Positions 24,519-32,441 of a DNA stretch of 32,579 nt are shown piece by piece; position 1 is the first letter of the stretch, and each line of letters begins with the position of its first letter. The stretch comes from Streptomyces lycii (lineage in GTDB: Bacteria > Actinomycetota > Actinomycetes > Streptomycetales > Streptomycetaceae). A model generated the notes under the pieces. It saw only the letters and a program-made list of their open reading frames with translations. It had not been told where the DNA came from and did no database searches. The DNA lies in assembly GCF_009735685.1 (NCBI RefSeq), contig NZ_WHPN01000100.1, positions 1-32,579 on the forward strand. The letters are read 5' to 3'. A program made the position numbers and the translations under genes.

Positions 24519-25367
24519 TCACCTCACGCTTTCGTTGTCCGGAAGGTCGTAGACCCGCGCCCAGTCCACTTCGTAGACGGCGCTCTGCAGGCCGTCCCCG
24601 TGGAAGTTGTCGAGCTGGATGGTCTGGTGCATGGACGGGGCGCACTGGATGCAGTCGCGGTCCGCGTTCGCGCCCCCCGCGAAGCGGAACCATTCCTCGC
24701 CGTCGATGAAGCCGCGCAGATGGTCCGGGGTCCACTCGATGGCGACGTTGTGCCACTTCGACAGGTCGACGCCGCACTTCTGCGCGAACTCCTGCTGTAC
24801 GGGCACCCCCTCCGGGTGCGGGTAGTGCAGGAACGCCTCGGCGCACTGCTCGCCCGGGGCGCCGTTCTCCAGGTAGTCGTACTCGCCGTCCTCGGGCCAG
24901 CGGCCGGAGTCCGGCCACAGGATCAGCAGCGGGTGGTACTGCCGCCCGTTGTCGGGTGCGGTGGCCCGGGAGCGCACGCGGGCCTCCCACCGTCCGTACC
25001 GCTGTCCGTACTGCGAGGCCAGCCAGCCGGTGTCGCCGTCCGCCTCGCCGGTCATCCGCAGTTTGCCGCCGACGACCCGGGTGTTGGCGTCGCAGCGGCG
25101 GCCGTTGTCGCTGTGACCGGGCCAGCACTCGCCCGGGCCGCCGCCCGCCAACCGCCACTTGCCGCGGTCCGGCACGGCGGGGCGCGCCTCGGAGCCGTAG
25201 CGGAACTCGTCCGACCACTGCGGCAGCGGATCACCCCAGCCGTGTCGTTCGGCCGCCGTCGGCGGCCGCTCCGGGCCCGCGTGCGCCGTGGTCGCCGCGA
25301 GCGTCGCCGTGAGTGCGGCCGCGCCGAACCCCACGGCGAGACGCCGGGCGCGAAGTCGTCTGTGCAT
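24519..25367 (-). CDS. Secreted GH16 family endoglucanase-like hydrolase
   Basis: The 282-residue protein has an Arg-rich signal peptide ending near TTAHA-G (residue 30). The GH16 beta-jelly-roll fold is recognised by the catalytic signature GEYDYLENG, with nucleophile Glu162, Asp164 and acid/base Glu167 (E-x-D-x-x-E), and flanking strands such as YGQRYGRWEARVRS, HPLLILWPDSG and WHNVAIEWTPDHLRGFIDG. Four Cys in the mature part could form disulfides. The family cleaves beta-1,3/1,4-glucans, galactans or related polymers; the one-residue spacer between Asp164 and Glu167 region was not used to choose among them. AAGGAG 5 bases before the ATG fixes the start. It is first in an operon with two membrane proteins, divergent from the STAND-WD40 gene. 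Confidence 0.93.
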   Translation of the reverse strand: MHRRLRARRLAVGFGAAALTATLAATTAHAGPERPPTAAERHGWGDPLPQWSDEFRYGSEARPAVPDRGKWRLAGGGPGECWPGHSDNGRRCDANTRVVGGKLRMTGEADGDTGWLASQYGQRYGRWEARVRSRATAPDNGRQYHPLLILWPDSGRWPEDGEYDYLENGAPGEQCAEAFLHYPHPEGVPVQQEFAQKCGVDLSKWHNVAIEWTPDHLRGFIDGEEWFRFAGGANADRDCIQCAPSMHQTIQLDNFHGDGLQSAVYEVDWARVYDLPDNESVR

Positions 25368-25415
25368 GCCTCTCCTTCGACCTGTTCCAGCCTGTCGCGC
25401 GGTACGGACACGGGG

Positions 25416-25453
25416 GCGGTCCGAGCCCTCCCCCCTTCGCGGGCTCGGACCGC
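25416..25453. promoter_or_regulatory. Perfect 13-bp inverted repeat upstream of the glucanase operon
   Basis: GCGGTCCGAGCCC (25416-25428) and GGGCTCGGACCGC (25441-25453) pair perfectly around a 12-base C-rich loop. It begins 48 bases before the glucanase start codon. It may be an operator, or an RNA hairpin in the glucanase leader affecting readthrough or stability. Confidence 0.6.
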
Positions 25454-25632
25454 GCCATGGCCCCTCCCGGCCGTGTCCCTCCGGTATTCGACCGCCGTAC
25501 GCCGTTGTTCGGCAGGTCCTCTTCCGGCGCCGAACAACCGGAGGCGGGCCCGCGCCGCGGTGACCTGCCGGGAGAAATGGTGAAGAAGAGGTGAACGCCC
25601 GCACTTCGCATGCCGATACGGCGAAGGTTCGG

Positions 25633-25661
25633 TTGCGGCCGACTCCGGGACTCCCTACCGT
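25633..25661 (+). promoter_or_regulatory. Candidate promoter of the STAND-WD40 gene
   Basis: TTGCGG (25633-25638) and TACCGT (25656-25661) are separated by 17 bases, resembling a vegetative Streptomyces promoter. The predicted start is about 60 bases before the GTG start codon. Confidence 0.45.
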
Positions 25662-25730
25662 GGGCGCCCGAACAGACGCACTGGGTAATGGCCTGGCGAA
25701 GACTCGGGCTGAACGAGGGTGGGGCGGGCA

Positions 25731-28700
25731 GTGTCGGGACAACCAGGGCCGGGGCGCACCGAGGGCGAGCTGGATCCGGAGGCCGGACCGGTGCCGCGGT
25801 TCGCCGCCGGTCTGCGTGCGTTGCGCGAGTCCGCGGGGAAGCCCACCTACCGGGCGATGGCCCAGCGGGCGCGGTACGGGGTGACCACCCTGTCGCAGGC
25901 GGCGGCCGGGAAGCAGTTGCCGACCCGCGCGGTGACGCTCGCGTACGTGAGGGCGTGCGGCGGCGACGTGGTCGAGTGGGAGCGGCGCTGGCGGGAGGCG
26001 TCGGCCGAGCTGGCCGCCGAGACCGCCGACGACGAGACCTCCCGGCCGCCGTACCGCGGCCTGACGCGGTTCGAACCGGGCGACGCGGAGCTGTTCTTCG
26101 GCCGCGACCAGCTCGTGGAGCGGCTGATCCGGCTGAACCGCAAGCACCGCCTCACCGCCGTCTTCGGCCCCTCCGGCAGCGGCAAGTCCTCGCTGTTGCG
26201 CGCCGGCCTGATCCCCCGGCTGCGCAGCCCGCGCGACGGCGAGGGCAGCGGGGACCGTGACACCGCTCCCGCCGCCGTGCGGATCCTGACACCCGGCACG
26301 GACCCGCTGCGCACACACGCCGACCGGCTCGTGCCCGTAGCCGGCACCGACGCCGACACCTGGCTGATCGTCGACCAGTTCGAGGAGCTGTACACCCTCG
26401 GCGCCGACCCGGCCGGCCGGGACGCCTTCATCGACCGGCTCGTCGCCGCCACCGACGCCGACAGCCGGCTGCGCGTCGTCATCGCGGTGCGGGCCGACTT
26501 CCTCGGCCGCTGCGCCGAACACCCCGGCCTCACCGCGGCGCTGCAGGAGGCCACGCTGCTCGCCGGGCCGATGAGCCGCGCGGAGCTGCGGGAGGCCATC
26601 GTCCGCCCGGCGGCCGCGGACGGCCTGATCGTCGAACGCTCGCTGACCGACCGGCTCCTGGACGAGGTCGAGGGCGCCCCGGGCGGGCTGCCGATGATGT
26701 CGCACGCCCTGCTGGAGACCTGGCGGCACCGCAGCGGCCGGGTCCTGACCGAGGCCGCGTACGAGGCGGCCGGCGGACTGCACGGCGCCGTCGTCCGGAC
26801 GGCCGAGCAGGTGTACGGGGAACTCACCCCGCCGCAGGCCGAGCTGGCCCGCCGCGTCCTGCTCCGCCTCGTCACCCCGGGGTCCCCGCCGCTCACCGAG
26901 GTGCCGCCGTTCGAGCAGGGCCGGGAGTGGGTGCGGGGCCCGGAGTTCGCGGCGGGCACACCGGACACCCGCCGTCCCACCGAGCACGCGGAGCTGGACT
27001 TCGGGAACCCGGCCGACACCCGGGTGGTCCTGGAACGCCTGGTCCGCGCCCGCCTCATCACCTTCGACGACGGCACCGTCGACCTCGCCCACGAAGCCCT
27101 CATCACCGCCTGGCCCCGGCTGCGCGAGTGGATCGAGGCCGAACGCGACCGGCTGCGCGTCCACCGCGCGCTCTCCGACGCCGCCCGTACCTGGCAGGCC
27201 CTCGGCCGGGAGAGCGCCGCGCTCTACGCCGGTTCCCGTCTGGCCGCCGCCCGCGAGGCGTTCGCCCGGGACACCGAACGGGCGGGGGGCGCCGCACCGG
27301 GAGTCCGCGCGGGCCGCCGCGGCCACCGGAGCCACCGGGGCGGCGGAGACCCGGGCCACGCGGGCCGGGGCCCCGCGGAGCACGAGAATCCCGGGCAGCA
27401 CGAGGAGCACGAGAAACACGAGAACTACGAGAACTACGAGAACTACGAGGCCCGCGAGCAGCGCCGCGGCGACGAACTCACACCGGTGGAGCGGGAGTTC
27501 CTCAACGCCTCGCTCCGCCGCCGGCGCCGCGCCGCGCGGCTGCGCCGCACGGTCGTGGCCGTGCTCGCCGCGCTCGTGCTGCTCGCCACCGGGACCGCCG
27601 TCGTCGCCCTCCAGGCGCGTGCCACCGCGCAGACCGAGCGGGACGAGGCCGTCTTCGGACGCCTCACCACCGGGGCCGACAGTCTCCGGGAGACCCGTGC
27701 CGGGCTCGCCGCCCGGCTCGACGTCGCCGCGCACCGCATGCGCGCCACCCCGGAACTGCGGACCCGGCTGGCCTCCGACGCCGGCCGGACGCTGGCCACC
27801 CGGCTGACCGGCCACCGGGGTCTCGGCAGCTCCGTGGCGTACGCGCCGGACGGCCGCACCCTCGCCAGCGGCGGCCACGACGGCACGGTGCGGCTGTGGG
27901 ACACCTCCGCGCGGCCGGGCTCCGGAGGCGGGGCCGGGGGCCCGGGGAGGCCGCTGGGCGAACCACTCCAATTCCGTACGGGCCCGGTCGGCTCGGTCGC
28001 CTTCTCGCCGCCGGACGGCGATCTCCTGGTGGCCACCGGGAAGGGCGGCGGCATCCAGCTGTGGGACGTCAGCGACCGGGAGCGGCCCCGGCCCGTCGGC
28101 CGGCCGCCGGTGAGCCACGACAAGGAGAACATCGTCTCCAGCGCGTTCGCCCCCGACGGGAGGACGCTGGCCACCGCGGGCGACGACGGGACCGTGCGGC
28201 TGTGGGACCTGAGCGACCCGGCGCGCCCCGAGGCGCTGGGCGGGCCCGTCGCGGCCGACGGCCCGGAGGACCGCAGCGTCCGCGCCGTCGCGTTCGCCCC
28301 GGACGGGAAGACGCTGGCCACGGCCGGCTACGGCGGGTCCGTACGGATGTGGCGGTTCGACGCGGAGAACGCCGACGGCGCCGGCGGGGACGACGTGATC
28401 ACGCCGCTCGGCAAGCCGCTGCGCGAGCACGAAGCCGCCGTCTGGACGCTGGCCTTCTCGCCGGACGGCCGGACGCTGGCCACGGGCGGTTTCGACGACA
28501 CCGTACGGCTGTGGGACGCCTCGGACCCGGAGCGCCTCGAGCCGCTGGGCGAACCGCTCACCGAGCACACGGCTCCGGTCATGTCGGTGGCCTTCAGTCC
28601 CGACGGCGACACGCTGGCCACCGCGGGCGAGGACGACGCGCCGATCCTGTGGAACGTCGCCAACCCCGCGTATCCGCAGCAGCTCGGGGAGCCGCTGTCC

Positions 28701-29849
28701 GGCCACACGGAGGCGGTGTGGGAGGTGGCCTTCCATCCCGACGGCCGGACCCTCGCCAGCACCGGCGCCGACCGCAGCGTCCGGCTCTGGCACCGGCCGC
28801 CGACCGTCCTCACCGACTTCACCAACCCGCTGACCTCCGTCGCCCACAGCCCCGACGGCCGGCTGTTCGCCGCCGCCAGCACCGACGACGGGCTGATCCG
28901 GCTGTGGGAGACGAGCGAGCCGGGCCGGCCGCGCGGGGCACCCCGGCTGCTCACCGGGCACGAGGACGAGGTGCTGGCCGTCGCGTTCTCCCCGGACGGC
29001 CGTACGGTCGCCGGCGGCTCGCAGGACGGCACCGTGCGGCTGTGGGACGTCTCCGCGCCCGAACGCCCCGTGCCGCTGGGCGAACCGCTGGAGGCGCACG
29101 ACGGCGGCACGTCCGCCGTCGCGTTCGCCCGCGACGGCCGCACCCTGGCCACCGGCGGGGACGACGGCACGGCACGGCTGTGGGACGTGACGCGGCCGGA
29201 CCGCGCACGGCCGCTCGGGGAGCCGCTGCGCGGCCACGGGGACGCCGTCACCTCGGTGGCCTTCACCCCGGACGGCCGGACCCTGGCCACCGGCAGCGAG
29301 GACGACACGGCGCGGCTGTGGCACGTGAGCGACCGGGCACGGGCACGGCCCGCGGGTGCCGCTCTCAGCGGGCACGACCAGCCGGTCAACGCGGTCGCCT
29401 TCACCCCGGACGGGCAGACGCTGGCGACGGGCAGCGACGACCGCACGGTGTGGCTGTGGGACGTGACGCGGCCGGACCGCGCACGGCCGGTGGGGAAGGG
29501 ACTGGAAGGGCACCGCGGGCCGGTCAGGTCGCTGTCCTTCGCCCCGGACGGGAAGACCCTGGCCACCGGCAGCGGTGACCACACGGTCCGGCTGTGGGAC
29601 GTGGCGCGCCGGGACCGTGCCGAGCCGCTCGGCGGGGAGCTGACCGGACACCTGGACACCGTCACCTCCGTGGCGTTCGGCCCGGACGGCGGCACGCTCG
29701 CGTCCGCGAGTTACGACCTGACGGCCCGGGTGTGGATCCTGGACGCGGACCGCGCGGCGGACCACGTCTGCGACCGCACCGGCGGCCTCCTCACCCGCGC
29801 CGAATGGGAGGAGCACCTGCCGCGGCTCGGCTACCGGGAGGTGTGCTAG
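25731..29849 (+). CDS. HTH-nSTAND1 NTPase-transmembrane-WD40 protein
   Basis: The 1372-residue signalling protein has five parts. An N-terminal helix-turn-helix (about 20-80: GLRALRESAGKPTYRAMAQR, TLSQAAAGKQLPT) is followed by a STAND-type NTPase with Walker A GPSGSGKSS (146-154) and Walker B IVDQFEE (213-219). A charged disordered linker holds three ENY repeats (about 564-573). An Arg-rich stretch precedes one membrane helix (about 607-628), and fourteen WD40 repeats (about 692-1340, each ending near RLWDxS) are enough for two seven-bladed propellers. STAND proteins are ligand-triggered switches; the WD40 part usually senses. By the positive-inside rule the propellers would be outside and HTH-NTPase inside. 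GTG 25731 gives the N-terminus typical of actinomycete relatives; GTG 25719 is possible. It is divergent from the glucanase operon. Ligand and output unknown. Confidence 0.9.
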   Translation: MSGQPGPGRTEGELDPEAGPVPRFAAGLRALRESAGKPTYRAMAQRARYGVTTLSQAAAGKQLPTRAVTLAYVRACGGDVVEWERRWREASAELAAETADDETSRPPYRGLTRFEPGDAELFFGRDQLVERLIRLNRKHRLTAVFGPSGSGKSSLLRAGLIPRLRSPRDGEGSGDRDTAPAAVRILTPGTDPLRTHADRLVPVAGTDADTWLIVDQFEELYTLGADPAGRDAFIDRLVAATDADSRLRVVIAVRADFLGRCAEHPGLTAALQEATLLAGPMSRAELREAIVRPAAADGLIVERSLTDRLLDEVEGAPGGLPMMSHALLETWRHRSGRVLTEAAYEAAGGLHGAVVRTAEQVYGELTPPQAELARRVLLRLVTPGSPPLTEVPPFEQGREWVRGPEFAAGTPDTRRPTEHAELDFGNPADTRVVLERLVRARLITFDDGTVDLAHEALITAWPRLREWIEAERDRLRVHRALSDAARTWQALGRESAALYAGSRLAAAREAFARDTERAGGAAPGVRAGRRGHRSHRGGGDPGHAGRGPAEHENPGQHEEHEKHENYENYENYEAREQRRGDELTPVEREFLNASLRRRRRAARLRRTVVAVLAALVLLATGTAVVALQARATAQTERDEAVFGRLTTGADSLRETRAGLAARLDVAAHRMRATPELRTRLASDAGRTLATRLTGHRGLGSSVAYAPDGRTLASGGHDGTVRLWDTSARPGSGGGAGGPGRPLGEPLQFRTGPVGSVAFSPPDGDLLVATGKGGGIQLWDVSDRERPRPVGRPPVSHDKENIVSSAFAPDGRTLATAGDDGTVRLWDLSDPARPEALGGPVAADGPEDRSVRAVAFAPDGKTLATAGYGGSVRMWRFDAENADGAGGDDVITPLGKPLREHEAAVWTLAFSPDGRTLATGGFDDTVRLWDASDPERLEPLGEPLTEHTAPVMSVAFSPDGDTLATAGEDDAPILWNVANPAYPQQLGEPLSGHTEAVWEVAFHPDGRTLASTGADRSVRLWHRPPTVLTDFTNPLTSVAHSPDGRLFAAASTDDGLIRLWETSEPGRPRGAPRLLTGHEDEVLAVAFSPDGRTVAGGSQDGTVRLWDVSAPERPVPLGEPLEAHDGGTSAVAFARDGRTLATGGDDGTARLWDVTRPDRARPLGEPLRGHGDAVTSVAFTPDGRTLATGSEDDTARLWHVSDRARARPAGAALSGHDQPVNAVAFTPDGQTLATGSDDRTVWLWDVTRPDRARPVGKGLEGHRGPVRSLSFAPDGKTLATGSGDHTVRLWDVARRDRAEPLGGELTGHLDTVTSVAFGPDGGTLASASYDLTARVWILDADRAADHVCDRTGGLLTRAEWEEHLPRLGYREVC
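27420..27449 (+). repeat. 9-bp tandem repeat GAGAACTAC in coding sequence
   Basis: Three exact GAGAACTAC units (27420-27446) plus a trailing GAG encode ENYENYENYE in the linker before the membrane helix of the STAND-WD40 protein. Related GAGCACGAG units lie just upstream. Confidence 0.9.
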
Positions 29850-29902
29850 ACCGCGCCGCGCATCCCCGCCGCCCGTACGCGCCGCCCCTACGCACCGGCG
29901 CG

Positions 29903-29929
29903 GGCGGACCGGCGCCGGCGGACCGGCGC
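29903..29929. repeat. Direct repeat GGCGGACCGGCGC
   Basis: Two exact 13-base copies (29903-29915 and 29917-29929) lie in the gap between the convergent STAND-WD40 and lipoprotein genes. They are followed by a GC-rich symmetric stretch (29937-29957) that may fold as a terminator. Confidence 0.6.
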
Positions 29930-29973
29930 GGGCTGACCCGCGCGGGCGGGCCCGCGGAACGGGCGGCCTTCGC

Positions 29974-30885
29974 TCAGGGCCTGCTGAACTTCAGCACCGC
30001 TCCGTCCTCGTTGTGCGCGACGACGACCGCCTTCAGCTCGTCACCGAACCCGGCCTCACCGCCCGCGCCGCCCAGTTGCATCACGGTGCCCGCCGTCTGG
30101 AAGGTGACGGACTCCTCCGACACGGTGACATGCACGTTCATCCCGTTCGCCGTGATGTCCGCCGTGGAGGTCACCAGGATCTCGCAGACGCCGTCCGAGC
30201 AGGCGGCGGTGTTCTTGCCGTCCGCCGCCTTCGGCAGCGGGCCGGTCGCCTCGGGCGCGGGCGAGCCGGTGTTCTCGCCGGGCGCGCCGGGCTCGCGGGG
30301 CTTCCAGTCCGGGGCGCACTGCTTCGCCTGCTTGTGCGCGGCGGCCAGCCGCGGGTCCTTCTTCGTCAGCGCCGGCAGGTCCGGGTCCGGCGGGGTGAGG
30401 GACTGTACGAGCTTGTCGACCCCCGCGGCGCTGCCCTCGGCGTCCGCCATGCCGTCGGCCGGGGAGACGTCGACGAGTTCGGGCAGCACGGCCTCCAGCT
30501 TCTTCTGCCAGGCGGCGAGCAGCCGGTCGGCCGCGGGAACGCCCGACCGGTCGAGTTCCTTCAGATCGCGGTCCACGGCCTCCACCGTGTCCGGGGTCCG
30601 GGAGAGATAGCCGACGGCGAGGAGTTCGACGGACGGCACGTCCTCGTCCGGGTTCCGGATCTGCTTCAGCTCCTTCGCGCTGTCGCTCCGGAGGTTCTCC
30701 AGCGTGGCCGCCGACTCGCACAGGGAGCCGACCCAGCCCACCAGCTTCCCGGACGGCCTCGGTGCCGCCGTCCCGCCGGCCGGTCCCTTGTCCGAGGCGG
30801 CGTCCGTCCCGTCCGCACCCCCGCAGCCGCCGACGGCCAGGACCAGCCCGGCGGCCACCACGGCGGCGCTTCCCTTCCTGAACAT
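29974..30885 (-). CDS. Putative lipoprotein of unknown function
   Basis: The 303-residue protein has a short signal peptide, MFRKGSAAVVAAGLVLAVGG, ending at Cys21 (VGGC, an acceptable lipobox), so it is predicted to be lipid-anchored outside the cell. A mostly helical central region (about 50-200; IRNPDEDVPSVELLAVGYLS, LDRSGVPAADRLLAAWQKKL) is followed by a Pro/Gly linker. A C-terminal beta-rich region (about 230-303) has a Cys pair (AACSDGVCEI) and alternating strands, ILVTSTADITANGMNVHVTV. I recognise no family. GAGG 8 bases before the ATG supports the start. The gene lies 155 bases downstream of the GH5 gene on the same strand. Confidence 0.82.
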   Translation of the reverse strand: MFRKGSAAVVAAGLVLAVGGCGGADGTDAASDKGPAGGTAAPRPSGKLVGWVGSLCESAATLENLRSDSAKELKQIRNPDEDVPSVELLAVGYLSRTPDTVEAVDRDLKELDRSGVPAADRLLAAWQKKLEAVLPELVDVSPADGMADAEGSAAGVDKLVQSLTPPDPDLPALTKKDPRLAAAHKQAKQCAPDWKPREPGAPGENTGSPAPEATGPLPKAADGKNTAACSDGVCEILVTSTADITANGMNVHVTVSEESVTFQTAGTVMQLGGAGGEAGFGDELKAVVVAHNEDGAVLKFSRP

Positions 30886-30900
30886 CCGACGACCTCATCT

Positions 30901-30925
30901 CCGCGCTGTGATCCCCGCGCTGTGA
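30901..30925. repeat. Direct repeat CCGCGCTGTGA in the lipoprotein leader
   Basis: Two exact 11-base copies (30901-30911 and 30915-30925), each followed by ATCC or close to it, lie 16 bases upstream of the lipoprotein start codon. They may be a duplicated binding site or a small slippage duplication. Confidence 0.55.
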
Positions 30926-31040
30926 ATCCCTGTCCGCGGGCCGGAGACCGGCACCGCGGACCCAGTTCAACGCGGCACGGATTGTTCGGTCACCCGTTCC
31001 GCAGCGGTGAACAACGCCGGGTGTCCGCGCCTGCGGTCCC

Positions 31041-32441
31041 TCAGCCGCCGCGCGTCAGATGGTGGCGCAGCACCGCCGACAGGCCCGTACGCTCCACGGT
31101 CCGGTCGAAGCGGAAGGAGCGCGCCGCCTCCGCCGCCTCCTCGGGCGTGATGCCCTCGAACAGCCGGGCGAAGCGCTCGGCCAGCGGCTCGGCGAGCATG
31201 ATGTGCCGCACCAGGCCGGCGACGTACTGCCGACGCCCCCACGGGTACGGCTCGAAGCCGGGGAACTCCCGCTCGAAGAGCGCGTCGACCGGGTCCAGCA
31301 CGTCCCGCACCCCGGCGTCAGAGCCGCCCCAGGAGTCCGCGCCCAGCCGCTGCTTCTGCTCCAGCACCGGGCGGATGCGCCGCAGATACGCGCTGTCGGG
31401 CGCGACCGTGACCAGCCCCTGGAGACCGATGTCCTTGTACGTCCACAGCGACCAGCCGGCCCCGTGCTCGGCGTAGATCTCCAACTGGTCGCGCAGCAGC
31501 GCCAGCCGCCACACGTCCTGCGAGCGGTCCGCCGAGTAGACGGGCCCGAACTCGCCGATCCACACGGGCGTCCCGGTCTCCCGCATGTAGCGGGTCCGGC
31601 GCAGGAAGGTCTGCTCGACGACGGAGCGGTCGAAGAACTCCCCGCGCGTCACACCGGGGTAGGCCGTGGCGCCGACGATGCCGGGCAGGGCGTAGTCGTG
31701 CGCCGTGTACACGCAGTTGGGAAGCGGTTCCCCGCGTGCGAAGACGCTGAAGTCGGTCGAGTACCTGTTGCCGTCGAGGAACAGCACATGGCGCGGGTCG
31801 ACCGCCCGGATCGCCCGCTCCAGCCGCCGGTAGAAGGCGGCCAGCACCTCACCGGTCGGCTCCGCCGGTTCGTTGACCGGGTTGTACCCGGCGACCTCCG
31901 GGCGGTCCTTGTAGCGTTCGGCGAGCTGTTCCCACAGCGCCACGGCACGGTCCTGGAAGTGCCGGTGCGTCCAGAACTCGGAACGGTGGGTGGGGTTGTC
32001 GCTGTGCCAGTGCTGGTTCTGGGCGCCCGGCAGCGCGTGCAGGTCGATGACGGAGTAGAGGCCGTGCCGCGCGAGCAGGGTGACGACCCGGTCCAGCCGC
32101 GCGAAACCGGTCTCCTTCCACTCCATCGGCCGGTCGTCGTCCTCGAAGTGCCGGTAGTTGACCGGGATGCGCACGGAGTTGAGCCCGAGGGAGGCGAGGT
32201 GCCGGGCGTCCGCCTCGTCGAAGAAGTCGGTCAGGAAGGTGTCGAAGAAGCTGGTGTAGGCCTCCTCGCCCATCGCCGCCCGCAGCAGCCGGCGGATCTC
32301 CCGCTCGCTGCCCGGATAGCCCGTGACGAAGTTCTCCATGTTCATCCAGCCGCCGAGACCGACGCCCCGCAGCACGACCGTCCGGCCTTGTTCGTCGGCG
32401 AGCCGGTCGCCGTCGGCATGGAGCCACTGGAGTGTGCTCAC
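31041..32441 (-). CDS. GH5-like glycoside hydrolase, predicted cytoplasmic
   Basis: The 466-residue clan GH-A (beta/alpha)8-barrel enzyme is closest to GH5 cellulase-type proteins. Visible catalytic features are Arg91 in SVRIPVNY, His134 in VIDLHALPG, acid/base Glu191 in NPVNEPAEP (190-192 NEP), His248 in YTAHDY, and nucleophile Glu297 in WIGEFGP. The last 100 residues (about 365-466) are a helical extension outside the barrel. The N-terminus MSTLQWLHADGDRLADEQGR has no signal peptide, so it probably acts on imported short oligosaccharides or glycosides rather than on polymer. The GTG start at 32439-32441 follows GGGAG at about 8 bases. Linkage specificity is open; exo-glucanase and glycosylceramidase-like activities occur in the family. 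Confidence 0.9.
   Translation of the reverse strand: MSTLQWLHADGDRLADEQGRTVVLRGVGLGGWMNMENFVTGYPGSEREIRRLLRAAMGEEAYTSFFDTFLTDFFDEADARHLASLGLNSVRIPVNYRHFEDDDRPMEWKETGFARLDRVVTLLARHGLYSVIDLHALPGAQNQHWHSDNPTHRSEFWTHRHFQDRAVALWEQLAERYKDRPEVAGYNPVNEPAEPTGEVLAAFYRRLERAIRAVDPRHVLFLDGNRYSTDFSVFARGEPLPNCVYTAHDYALPGIVGATAYPGVTRGEFFDRSVVEQTFLRRTRYMRETGTPVWIGEFGPVYSADRSQDVWRLALLRDQLEIYAEHGAGWSLWTYKDIGLQGLVTVAPDSAYLRRIRPVLEQKQRLGADSWGGSDAGVRDVLDPVDALFEREFPGFEPYPWGRRQYVAGLVRHIMLAEPLAERFARLFEGITPEEAAEAARSFRFDRTVERTGLSAVLRHHLTRGG

Larger units (their letters stand above)
25368..25730. other. Divergent control region between glucanase operon and STAND-WD40 gene
   Basis: This 363-base gap holds a perfect 13-bp inverted repeat near the glucanase side and a candidate promoter toward the STAND gene. 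I see no convincing gene; short frames on both strands lack domains. Confidence 0.65.

Noticed and set aside
24519..29816. Very long minus-strand open frame of about 1765 codons running through the STAND-WD40 gene
   Set aside because: It is the antisense shadow of the WD40 gene caused by high third-position GC; only the last 282 codons (the GH16 enzyme) have a signal peptide, ribosome site and domain.
25731..29849. Anti-phage STAND (Avs-like) defence protein
   Set aside because: No nuclease, TIR, protease or other effector domain is visible; the HTH plus WD40 layout and a carbohydrate neighbourhood fit signalling better, although defence is not excluded.
30982..31014. Inverted pair TTGTTC and GAACAA downstream of the GH5 gene
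   Set aside because: Arms of only six bases with a 21-base gap are too weak to call an operator or terminator.
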